In this document: piece by piece, positions 42,798 to 50,727 of the stretch
How the letters are laid out: each line of letters opens with the position of its first letter
Position numbering within the stretch: the stretch's first letter is position 1
NCBI RefSeq assembly: GCF_018271975.1
Contig: NZ_JAGUCN010000026.1
Coordinates: forward strand, 1 to 64,000
Length of the DNA stretch: 64,000 bases
DNA from: Carboxylicivirga mesophila
GTDB taxonomy: Bacteria > Bacteroidota > Bacteroidia > Bacteroidales > Marinilabiliaceae
Reading direction: 5' to 3'
Program-made: the position numbers and the translations under genes
Notes under the pieces: model-generated
The model's input: only the letters and a program-made list of their open reading frames with translations
Database searches by the model: none
Told to the model about the DNA's origin: nothing

Positions 42798-44333
42798 ATG
42801 GGCACCGCCGTAAAGAAGAAAAAATCGTTAGTTGATCTGTTTTTAAATGGAGTTGAGCGTGTAGGTAATATTTTGCCGCATCCGGCTTTGCTGTTTGGTA
42901 TTTTCGCTGTTGTGGTATTGATTCTATCAGGTCTTTTTGCCTGGATGGGTGCAACAGCTGCCCACCCAACTACCGGAAAAGCCATTCATGTCATCAACTT
43001 ATTATCGGTAGAAGGTTTAAACCGTATTTTAACAGAGATGGTACAAAACTTCACCAGCTTTGCACCAATGGGAATTGTAGTGGTGGCGATGTTGGGTATC
43101 GGACTGGCTGAAAAATCAGATCTGATAGGCGCTCTCATACGAAAGCTGGTGCTGGCTGCTCCCAAAGGTTTGCTCACTTTTGTCATTATTTTGGCAGGTG
43201 TTATATCAAATGTAGCTTCCAGCGTGGGTTATGTGCTGTTAGTGCCACTTGGAGGCGTTATCTTTTTAGTGGCTAAGCGCCATCCATTGGTGGGGATGGC
43301 AGCTGCTTTTGCCGGGGTATCAGGTGGTTTCAGTGCCAATTTGATTATTGGCACTATCGACCCGCTTTTGGCAGGATTAACCGAAGAGGCTGCACATATT
43401 GTTGATAAAACATATACAGTGAATCCGGTGAGTAACTACTATTTCATGGTCGTATCAACTTTTATGGTGGCCTTGGTAGGTACTTGGGTAACCGAAAAAA
43501 TTATTGCTCCACGATTTGGAGAATATACCGGTGAAGTATCGGAAGAAGAGACTAAACTTGAAAAGCTGTCACCCGTTGAACGTAAGGGGCTGCTGTGGGT
43601 TGGTTTGGTTTCACTGGCTTTTATTGGTATTATTTTGTGGGGCTTGCTGCCTGAGGGTGGTTTCCTGCGTGGTGCCGATGGTCACTTACTCACATCGCCT
43701 TTGCTGAAAGGCGTTGTAGCGGTATTATTTGTGTGGGCCGGCACCTGTGGTGTTGTATATGGTAAAATAACGGGGAAGTTCAAAAACGATAAAGATATAA
43801 TGGGTGCCATGGGAGAGGCCGCCAAATCGTTAGGCCCTTACTTGGTGTTAGTGTTTTTTGCAGCGCAGTTTGTGGCTTATTTTAACTGGAGCAATTTGGG
43901 TTTGGTGATGGCTGTTAATGGGGCCAACCTTATTCAGAGCCTAAATCTGAGCGTGATTCCGTTGATGCTGCTGTTTGCATTGTTTTGCGGACTTATCAAC
44001 CTGGTAATGGGCAGTGCCTCGGCCAAGTGGGCTCTATTAGCACCTATTTTTGTGCCCATGTTTATGATGCTGGGTTACTCGCCTGAATTGACGCAGGTAG
44101 TTTATCGCATTGGCGATAGTGCCACCAACATCATATCACCCATGATGAGTTTCTTCGCTTTAATTATCGTGTATTTTCAGAAGTATGACGAGAAAGCGGG
44201 AATTGGTACGATTGTTTCAACGATGTTGCCCTATTCAATGGTGTTTTTATTCTCGTGGATGATACTGCTGGCACTTTGGTTGCTGAGTGGCTTGCCATTG
44301 GGGCCAACAGGGGTGCTACATTACAGCATGTAA
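42798..44333 (+). CDS. abgT: AbgT-family transporter
   Basis: A 511-residue inner-membrane transporter with about 11 hydrophobic helices. The motifs LNGVERVGNILPHPALLF, LIGALIRKLV, SNVASSVGYVLLVPLGG and GSASAKWALLAPIFVPMF are diagnostic of AbgT. The family imports p-aminobenzoyl-glutamate (E. coli AbgT) or exports sulfonamide-like drugs (MtrF, YdaH). No abgA/abgB peptidase genes are adjacent, so either direction is possible. It ends at a hairpin shared with the convergent lipoprotein unit. Confidence 0.94.
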   Translation: MGTAVKKKKSLVDLFLNGVERVGNILPHPALLFGIFAVVVLILSGLFAWMGATAAHPTTGKAIHVINLLSVEGLNRILTEMVQNFTSFAPMGIVVVAMLGIGLAEKSDLIGALIRKLVLAAPKGLLTFVIILAGVISNVASSVGYVLLVPLGGVIFLVAKRHPLVGMAAAFAGVSGGFSANLIIGTIDPLLAGLTEEAAHIVDKTYTVNPVSNYYFMVVSTFMVALVGTWVTEKIIAPRFGEYTGEVSEEETKLEKLSPVERKGLLWVGLVSLAFIGIILWGLLPEGGFLRGADGHLLTSPLLKGVVAVLFVWAGTCGVVYGKITGKFKNDKDIMGAMGEAAKSLGPYLVLVFFAAQFVAYFNWSNLGLVMAVNGANLIQSLNLSVIPLMLLFALFCGLINLVMGSASAKWALLAPIFVPMFMMLGYSPELTQVVYRIGDSATNIISPMMSFFALIIVYFQKYDEKAGIGTIVSTMLPYSMVFLFSWMILLALWLLSGLPLGPTGVLHYSM

Positions 44334-44334
44334 A

Positions 44335-44366
44335 AAACAACCCGGACTCTGCAAGAATCCGGGTTA
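44335..44366 (-). terminator. Terminator between abgT and the lipoprotein unit
   Basis: Stem AACCCGGA (44340-44347) / TCCGGGTT (44359-44366). On the minus strand it is followed by GTTTTTTAC. Confidence 0.8.
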
Positions 44367-44373
44367 CAACATA

Positions 44374-45366
44374 TTATTGAGCCAGCTGAATCGATATTAT
44401 TGAGGTAGCTGGCTTTTGTTTTTCAACGATTTGCCTTACAATCAGGTTTCTGGTTATTTGGCGGCCCAGTGATTTAAGGTCAATACTGGCTTTAAGTGTT
44501 TCTTCAGGTTTGTTACCATATTCTAAAGCAGGAGATTTAACCTGTCCCATAGCATTGCTTTTGAACCGGTCGGCAATTAAAAAGCCGCCACTGTAGTTAA
44601 ACTGAACAGGTATATTATGTGCCTGCTGATTCTGACACTGTATCACCAGTAAAGCTTCTCCTTCTTTTATTTTGGTGTTTGAAGAAGCATATAGCTCTCT
44701 GGGTTGAAATTCAATCGTCAAAGAGTTGATAAGTTGGCTAAGGGCATCTTTGCTGGCTTCATAAATATCCAGGTTGCCATTGGTGGTTTCAACTGATGTC
44801 TGTTCATTCAGATAATCGCTAATGGCATCAATGGACGAAGCGTATAACTCCATAGCCAATACAAAATTAGCCTGCTCGTTCGCTGTTTGAGCCTGCTGGT
44901 ATTTCTCCAGCGATAGTTGAAGCGCCTCTTTCTTACGCTGTTCTTTGCGGGCATAAAACTCACTTTTAGACAGGCGGTAGAACGTATAATAATTGCTTAG
45001 ATCCTCCCATTTATCAACATACTCATAGCCCTCCAGAAATTCTTCAGAGCGCGCTCTCACGCGGCTTTGGTAGTATTCATACACCCCCTTGTTATCTTCC
45101 ATCCTGTAAAGATTTTGCTCGCTGCTGATTTTGGTACTGATTTGTTTCGATAAATCAGCCAATGCCTTCTCCTTGGCTTTTTCTTCATAAAATACAGAGC
45201 CGCCTACCTTAGGTGTGGTGCCTATACCATAGAAATAGGCCGATGACACAGGCCTGCTTTTCAGCCATTCGGGTTTAGATAGCTCTAACAGCTCAGCTTC
45301 TTTTTTCTTAGATGAACAACTGCATAGCAATGCCAGCGCCAGTATTATCGTTGACAGTAATTTCAT
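44374..45366 (-). CDS. LPP20-like lipoprotein
   Basis: A 330-residue lipoprotein (start ATG 45366, lipobox LCSC with Cys about 17). The open frame extends far upstream but overlaps the preceding gene and lacks a signal there. After the signal comes PEWLKSRPVSSAYFYGIG and an Ala/Lys-rich helix (EKAKEKALADLSKQI) that match LPP20-family lipoproteins. A long helical part follows (about 110-190), then a beta-rich C-terminus. LPP20 relatives in other bacteria assist outer-membrane or flagellar structures; no such role is shown here. It lies 13 bases after the next lipoprotein gene. Confidence 0.82.
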   Translation of the reverse strand: MKLLSTIILALALLCSCSSKKKEAELLELSKPEWLKSRPVSSAYFYGIGTTPKVGGSVFYEEKAKEKALADLSKQISTKISSEQNLYRMEDNKGVYEYYQSRVRARSEEFLEGYEYVDKWEDLSNYYTFYRLSKSEFYARKEQRKKEALQLSLEKYQQAQTANEQANFVLAMELYASSIDAISDYLNEQTSVETTNGNLDIYEASKDALSQLINSLTIEFQPRELYASSNTKIKEGEALLVIQCQNQQAHNIPVQFNYSGGFLIADRFKSNAMGQVKSPALEYGNKPEETLKASIDLKSLGRQITRNLIVRQIVEKQKPATSIISIQLAQ

Positions 45367-45379
45367 ATTCAACGGAGGT

Positions 45380-46765
45380 TTAGTTTTCAGGTTGATAGTT
45401 GATGATATTGTTGGAAACATGTTGCATGCACTCATTGAGCAACTGACTTTCCAGCTTGGCTGCCGATTGTAACTCTTTTTTGTTTTTGAATAAATCGTGC
45501 AGGCGTTTGTTTGAATCTTCTGAATCATACACTCGATCTTCAGCCGAGTCTTTGTCAATGTATTTCCAGGTACCGGCTACCAGTTTTTTATAGTCCCCAT
45601 CAAATTTGGCGTAATGTACTTTATCTTTTTTCTCCCCCGAGAAACTGTCTGCAAAAGCAATTTCATCTCGGTCCACCCTGTTCAGCTCGTAGTACAAGGC
45701 AATGGCAGCTGTGTTTTCCTGGGTATACTCATAATACCTCACCTTCGTGTATTTGGCTTTTAATTCAATGGTTTTTGTTTCCGGATTAACAACTTCAACC
45801 ATGTTCTTCAGGTAGCCGTGCTTTTCGTACTTTTTAAGCTGGCCGGTTGATTTGGCATATTTGTCAATGCGTGCCGATAATATGCTTTTAGCCTCAAAGT
45901 ATTGGCCTTGCTGACGAGCATATTTTAGTGCCAGGGTCTGATCTTTAGCTTCATTCCAACCTGGGATAGAGGTGATGGCTTCATCACTAATGACTTGATA
46001 AAATGGTGATTTTATTTGAGATAGTTCTGCCACTATCTTTTCCTTCATCAGTGTGGTATAGCTTCTTGTGCTGCGGTATTTATAGCTCACAGGCAGGATG
46101 GCTATCGACACTGTGGCTTCGTTTAAACACTGCGTTTGCAGGTCAATACTATTCTTATAGCCCTTGGTTGCTTTATTAATCAGGTTAAAATCAGCAAAGG
46201 CGCTACGGTATTGCTGGGTTTCCATCAGTTGATTACCATGGCGGTAAACAGGTTCGTATTTGGCGGTAATCCATTGCGTTTGAGCATCCTTAAAGTTTCT
46301 GTCGATGCCAAGAATCTCGCTGAAATGGGCTTCAGCATTGCTAAATTCTTCAAGGCTAAGGGCCTTCATGGCTTTCTGATAGAGTATATCCAGATAGCGG
46401 TCTCTTACTTCCAGGTAGTACTCCTTTTGCTCTTCCGACATAATTAACTTAACTCCTAAGGCTGATAGCTGATTGAAATAACTCTCGGCTTCCCTGTATG
46501 CGTAAACAGCTTCTTTGGCACTGCCATTATTATATTTGGCCTTGAATGCATCAATTTTGTCTTCCAAAACAAGCTGCCCGGTGCGTTGCAAACCCAGTTT
46601 AGCATCGATGTTATTTTTATTGGCACTTAATGATTTGAAGTATAATGCGGCAGCATCGGTATATAGTCCTGCTTCATCAAATTTCTGAGCTTTGTTGTAA
46701 TTACGTTTGCTGGCACATCCGGCAAACAATACTGTGATTAACAGAATAGGTAATAGTTGTTTCAT
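45380..46765 (-). CDS. TPR-containing lipoprotein
   Basis: A 461-residue lipoprotein (lipobox FAGC, Cys 17). Helical tetratricopeptide-like repeats cover about residues 20-210 (AQKFDEAGLYTDAAALYFKS, LSLEEFSNAEAHFSEILG and ETQQYRSAFADFNLIN each fit a TPR). The region VSIAILPVSYKYRST starts an alpha/beta part resembling LpoB/CsgG-type folds, and the C-terminus is again helical. I infer a periplasm-facing scaffold working with the downstream LPP20-like lipoprotein. It is divergent from the potassium channel gene. Confidence 0.8.
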   Translation of the reverse strand: MKQLLPILLITVLFAGCASKRNYNKAQKFDEAGLYTDAAALYFKSLSANKNNIDAKLGLQRTGQLVLEDKIDAFKAKYNNGSAKEAVYAYREAESYFNQLSALGVKLIMSEEQKEYYLEVRDRYLDILYQKAMKALSLEEFSNAEAHFSEILGIDRNFKDAQTQWITAKYEPVYRHGNQLMETQQYRSAFADFNLINKATKGYKNSIDLQTQCLNEATVSIAILPVSYKYRSTRSYTTLMKEKIVAELSQIKSPFYQVISDEAITSIPGWNEAKDQTLALKYARQQGQYFEAKSILSARIDKYAKSTGQLKKYEKHGYLKNMVEVVNPETKTIELKAKYTKVRYYEYTQENTAAIALYYELNRVDRDEIAFADSFSGEKKDKVHYAKFDGDYKKLVAGTWKYIDKDSAEDRVYDSEDSNKRLHDLFKNKKELQSAAKLESQLLNECMQHVSNNIINYQPEN

Positions 46766-46836
46766 AAATATTCTGAGTTATTTGAGGTATTCAACGTGAA
46801 TAAACAAAAAGTGTTCCGATTTACTGCAGATTAATT

Positions 46837-46844
46837 TAGATTTG
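46837..46844 (+). promoter_or_regulatory. Probable -7 element of the K+ channel gene
   Basis: TAGATTTG matches TAnnTTTG, 28 bases before the ATG at 46872. The -33 region is poor (GTTCCG instead of TTG). Confidence 0.45.
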
Positions 46845-46871
46845 TAGTAATGACTACCAAAATAGAGCACA

Positions 46872-47543
46872 ATGGGATTAATAGGCGGATTTGATACTAA
46901 GCAGAATTTTAAGCAGTTAATGAGTAATTGGGGCCTATTAGTACTTTTAGTCTTTACCATTTTTGGCTTGCCCATTATAAATGTATTCTTCGATATATAT
47001 CTGTTTGGTATTTTCATCACATTTATTGTAGTTATTTCAACTTATGCCACCAGCGAAGATGCCAAACCCAAGGTGATCGTCCAGGTCTTGGTGGCAATAA
47101 TAGCCGTGTGGATAACCGATTTAGCCGAAATGAAAGTGATACATTATTTATCCTCAATATGGTTGGTCGTATTTTTTCTGTTGAGGGTGTTTAAATTTAT
47201 CAAGCAACTCTCCCGAAAGGAGGAGGTGAATATTCTGGTGATTATTGAAGCAATAAACGGTTATCTACTGATTGGTGTGGGCTTTGCCATACTGGTTGAT
47301 ATGATTAGCTCAGAGTTCACAGGCGCCTTCAACTTTATGGTTGATAAATCAGCACACCAAGTATATGATTCATTCTATTATACCTTTGTTTCCATGACTA
47401 CCCTTGGCTATGGCGATTTACTGCCGGTTACACCAATAGCCAAGTCATTGGCCTTGCTAATCACCTTATGCGGCCAGTTTTACCTGGTTATTATCATGGC
47501 CTTGCTGGTAGGGCGCCTTTTAGCTGGTGCTGAAAAAAATTAA
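46872..47543 (+). CDS. Potassium channel family protein
   Basis: A 223-residue membrane protein of the two-pore-helix/ion-channel 2 type. Several hydrophobic helices (about 20-170) precede the selectivity filter TTLGYGDL, followed by the last helix. No RCK/TrkA-N regulatory domain is present, so it is an ungated or voltage-like simple channel. Its last 4 bases overlap the end of the convergent D-threonine-aldolase-like gene. Confidence 0.88.
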   Translation: MGLIGGFDTKQNFKQLMSNWGLLVLLVFTIFGLPIINVFFDIYLFGIFITFIVVISTYATSEDAKPKVIVQVLVAIIAVWITDLAEMKVIHYLSSIWLVVFFLLRVFKFIKQLSRKEEVNILVIIEAINGYLLIGVGFAILVDMISSEFTGAFNFMVDKSAHQVYDSFYYTFVSMTTLGYGDLLPVTPIAKSLALLITLCGQFYLVIIMALLVGRLLAGAEKN

Positions 47544-48625
47544 AGCATCATCGAAATATTACTGCCATCGGTGCTTTGGTAGGCTTTCATCAGGTTGGCT
47601 GTCAGGCATGAGTGCACCGGCAATACGGCCAACATATCGCCTATCTTCACCTTATCAAATGCTTGCTGAGGCATTTTAATAATGCCATGCTCTTGTGAGA
47701 GCTTAGCGACGTACCCTAAAGGTTGGTTCACTAACCACTTATTTTCCATAAGAGGCAGAACTGTGCCAAAATGCGGCTGGTTGTTAATGCTCATCACATC
47801 TTTTGACAGGTGGACGGCACCACCATGGACAATGACCTCCAGACGTTCGGGGTGCTTAGCTACCACCGGGCATGCCAGTGCAACGGCAATATTATCTTGA
47901 TGGCACGAGCCAATGCGTGTTTGCATGTCGTCATAAAAAACACAGTTGCCAGGGCGTATCTCATCAAAGCCCTCAAAATTGTCAGATACCGAACAGGATG
48001 GTGTATCGCCATACGATAGTTGTATCAAAGGGAAATCACTGGCCATAAAGGTCTTCAACGCTAACAATTGCTGGCGGGATGATTCCATAATTGTTAAGAT
48101 TTCATCGCGCGATTGTGTATTGTAGGTGTGTCCGGCATGGCACAAAAAACCAATAAAAATGAGGTTTTTGCATGATTTTAACTCTTTAAGCAGCTGTTGC
48201 ATGGTACCGTAATCTTCTGCGGCAACACCAGTTCGGCCATAACCGGTATCTGTTTTGATGTAAGTGCCAACCGGGGTGGTGAGTTGCTTTTCAAGGTACT
48301 GTATAGTTTCAAGTGACTCTACCACTATGTTAAGGTTGATTTTAGCTGCCAGCTCATTGATGGTTGACCATTCTAAAATATTGGTCGGAAAGGCAATGGT
48401 AATATCTGTCCAGCCATTGTTGGCAAAGTACATCGCCATTTTTACAGATGAAACGGTGATACAATCGACCCCATAGTCACGGAACCAGCTGCCTACTTCT
48501 GCTGACTGGTGCGTTTTAAAATGCGGGCGAAACGTTACGTTGGCCTTTTGAGCCTTTTGTGCCATGCGCTCAATATTAGACAGGCATTTGGCTTTGTCGA
48601 GCAATAGTGTAGGTTGTGTCAGCAT
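47540..48625 (-). CDS. D-TA family PLP-dependent enzyme (D-threonine aldolase-like)
   Basis: A 361-residue fold-type III PLP enzyme. The N-terminal barrel carries the PLP Lys in FRPHFKTHQSAEVG (family position) and HAGHTYN and SYGDTPSCS further on. The C-terminal metal-binding His/Cys segment is VLPVHSCLTANLM. Related enzymes cleave D-threonine or other D-3-hydroxy amino acids with PLP and a divalent metal. It is transcribed alone, ending in a 4-base overlap with the convergent channel gene. Confidence 0.88.
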   Translation of the reverse strand: MLTQPTLLLDKAKCLSNIERMAQKAQKANVTFRPHFKTHQSAEVGSWFRDYGVDCITVSSVKMAMYFANNGWTDITIAFPTNILEWSTINELAAKINLNIVVESLETIQYLEKQLTTPVGTYIKTDTGYGRTGVAAEDYGTMQQLLKELKSCKNLIFIGFLCHAGHTYNTQSRDEILTIMESSRQQLLALKTFMASDFPLIQLSYGDTPSCSVSDNFEGFDEIRPGNCVFYDDMQTRIGSCHQDNIAVALACPVVAKHPERLEVIVHGGAVHLSKDVMSINNQPHFGTVLPLMENKWLVNQPLGYVAKLSQEHGIIKMPQQAFDKVKIGDMLAVLPVHSCLTANLMKAYQSTDGSNISMML

Positions 48626-48668
48626 CGTTATCAGTTTTTAGCAAATATAATCAGGCCTTGAGTGACAT

Positions 48669-48697
48669 AAAAAAACCGGCTCAACTTGAACCGGTTT
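48669..48697 (-). terminator. Terminator of purA
   Basis: A stem AAACCGG (48673-48679) / CCGGTTT (48691-48697) with further pairing inside (TCAA/TTGA). On the minus strand it is followed by T. Confidence 0.88.
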
Positions 48698-48719
48698 GAA
48701 GTATTATTGAGTTTATCAA

Positions 48720-49982
48720 TTATCGAACAATCGTTTGCTCGCGATCCGGACCAACCGAAACAATTTTGATTGGTACTTCCAGCTCTTTTTCCAGGTAGGC
48801 AATGTAATCCTTCAGTTCCTGAGGGAATTCACCTTCTGATTTTACACCCGTTAAATCTTCCTTCCATCCTTTGATTTCAGTGTAGATAGGTTCTACATCA
48901 TCTGTCAGTTCAAATGGGAATTCTTCAGTTACAGTTCCATCATTCAGCTTGTATGCAGTAGCTGCTTTGATGGTTTCAAAACCACTTAACACATCACCTT
49001 TAGTCATGATTAACTGTGTAACACCATTAATCATTACAGAGTATTTTAAAGCTACAAGGTCAATCCAACCGCAACGACGAGGGCGTCCGGTGGTAGCACC
49101 AAATTCATGACCTGCTTTGCGCAGCTCTTCGCCTGTTTCGTCGAACAGCTCGGTAGGGAATGGCCCACTACCAACACGCGTACAATAAGCTTTAAAAATA
49201 CCATAAACTTCGCCAATTTTATTAGGCGCAACACCCATACCTGTACACGCTCCTGCACAAATGGTATTGGATGAAGTCACAAATGGGTAGGAGCCAAAGT
49301 CAATGTCTAACAAAGTACCCTGAGCACCCTCGGCCAATATGCTTTTGCCGTTTTTCAGGTACTTATTGATTTCGTGTTCACTATCAATGATGATGCAGCT
49401 TTTCAGTGTTTCAATACCTTCCTGAAGTCCTTGCTCAAACTCTTCAATGTTGTAGTCAAAATCGTACATCCCGAGCATTTTAACATGCTTTTCTTTTAGG
49501 GCTGCATATTTGGCTTCAAAGTCATTTAGGATGTCACCAACGCGTAAACCATTACGACCGGTTTTATCCATGTAAGTAGGGCCAATACCCTTCAGGGTTG
49601 AACCAATCTTTGTTTTACCTTTGGAAGCTTCAGAAGCGGCATCTAATATACGGTGAGTTGGTAAAATCAGGTGTGCCTTTTTTGAAATATAAAGGTTCTT
49701 GGTGATGTCAAAGCCTTTATCTTTCAGCGAGTCAATCTCTTTTTTGAAAGTGATGGGATCCAGAACAACGCCATTGCCAATAATGTTGACCTTATCTGTA
49801 TGGAAAATTCCTGATGGAATATTGTGAAGAACATGCTTGAAATTATCAAATTCAAGTGTGTGACCTGCGTTGGGTCCTCCCTGAAAGCGGGTAATGACAT
49901 CATATTGCGGTGTCAGTACGTCAACAACTTTTCCTTTGCCTTCGTCCCCCCATTGGAGTCCTAGTAAAACATCAACCTTCAT
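48720..49982 (-). CDS. purA: Adenylosuccinate synthase
   Basis: A 420-residue enzyme that joins IMP and aspartate with GTP to make adenylosuccinate, the first committed AMP step. The P-loop-like GLQWGDEGKGKVVD holds the catalytic Asp, and GGPNAGHT and GVTQLIMTKGDVL are conserved. The C-terminus GPDREQTIVR is family typical. Length is normal. The leader region upstream (49983-50193) holds several hairpins. Confidence 0.97.
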   Translation of the reverse strand: MKVDVLLGLQWGDEGKGKVVDVLTPQYDVITRFQGGPNAGHTLEFDNFKHVLHNIPSGIFHTDKVNIIGNGVVLDPITFKKEIDSLKDKGFDITKNLYISKKAHLILPTHRILDAASEASKGKTKIGSTLKGIGPTYMDKTGRNGLRVGDILNDFEAKYAALKEKHVKMLGMYDFDYNIEEFEQGLQEGIETLKSCIIIDSEHEINKYLKNGKSILAEGAQGTLLDIDFGSYPFVTSSNTICAGACTGMGVAPNKIGEVYGIFKAYCTRVGSGPFPTELFDETGEELRKAGHEFGATTGRPRRCGWIDLVALKYSVMINGVTQLIMTKGDVLSGFETIKAATAYKLNDGTVTEEFPFELTDDVEPIYTEIKGWKEDLTGVKSEGEFPQELKDYIAYLEKELEVPIKIVSVGPDREQTIVR

Positions 49983-50028
49983 TCTTTTTTGTTTTAATAT
50001 TATGCCCTAAAGCTTGTGGTTACTTAAC

Positions 50029-50090
50029 TAAACCCAGCCTGTAAGCTTGGTTTAATAAATTGTTAAGCGCTGAAAAGACAGTGTCTTAAC
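50029..50090 (-). other. Two hairpins in the leader of purA
   Basis: Hairpin one pairs TAAACCCAGC (50029-50038) with GCTTGGTTTA (50045-50054), one mismatch. Hairpin two pairs GTTAAG (50062-50067) with CTTAAC (50085-50090), with a small inner CTG/CAG stem. Both would be in the purA leader RNA if transcription starts upstream of them. No known riboswitch consensus was recognised. Confidence 0.5.
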
Positions 50091-50093
50091 ACG

Positions 50094-50130
50094 AAAAATC
50101 GGACTTCCGACTGCCTCAGAATTCCGATTT
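50094..50130 (-). terminator. Terminator of the Fur-family gene
   Basis: AAATCGGA (50096-50103) pairs with TCCGATTT (50123-50130). On the minus strand it is followed by TTCG after an A/T run. The loop is long (19 bases), so the stem is moderate. Confidence 0.6.
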
Positions 50131-50193
50131 GTAAAAGTACACATTATCCGTTTAAAAGCTATTGTGTAGCTCTGATTTTTTTATCGAATAATC

Positions 50194-50655
50194 TTATTCT
50201 TTGGTTTCTTCAGCAGCACACTCTTTGCATGTTCCGTAAACATAAAGTGAATGGTGCGACACGTGAAATTCGTTAAAAGCAGCTGCATTATTCAATACTG
50301 TCTGTATGCCCGGGTCGCAGAATTCAATCACCGAACCACAATTAGTGCAGATAAGGTGGTCGTGTTGCTTCGACTCAAATGCTTTTTCAAATTGGGCAAT
50401 GTTTTTGCCAAACTGATGCTTGATGACTAGTTTACAGTCCAATAACAGATCGATGGTGTTATAAAGAGTAGCCCTACTTACGCGGTAGTTTTTGTTTTTC
50501 ATAAATATATAGAGCGACTCAATATCGAAGTGTCCCTCGCGACTATATATCTCATCTAAAATAGCATAACGTTCAGGTGTTTTCCTGTGTCCGTTGCGCT
50601 GAAGGTATTCAGTGAATAGCTGTTTTACCACATCTTTGGCATCTACCTTATTCAT
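50194..50655 (-). CDS. Fur-family metalloregulator
   Basis: A 153-residue regulator with an N-terminal winged helix ([20 protein letters not shown]) and a C-terminal dimerisation domain. Structural zinc cysteines are present as [12 protein letters not shown] and the terminal CKECA. The ATG at 50655 is used; the TTG four codons earlier is less likely. Whether it senses iron, zinc or peroxide cannot be read from sequence. It lies between purA and the RelA/SpoT gene on the same strand, with gaps of about 70-210 bases. Confidence 0.92.
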   Translation of the reverse strand: MNKVDAKDVVKQLFTEYLQRNGHRKTPERYAILDEIYSREGHFDIESLYIFMKNKNYRVSRATLYNTIDLLLDCKLVIKHQFGKNIAQFEKAFESKQHDHLICTNCGSVIEFCDPGIQTVLNNAAAFNEFHVSHHSLYVYGTCKECAAEETKE

Positions 50656-50727
50656 ATGTAGTCTCAATTAAAATAGAGCCTAAAAATAAGTAAAATCGTC
50701 AGATTAAAAAATACTTGTTTAGAATTA

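Noticed and set aside
45367-45558. N-terminal extension of the LPP20-like gene
   Set aside because: The open frame continues upstream but overlaps the preceding lipoprotein gene. The signal peptide and lipobox begin at the ATG at 45366.
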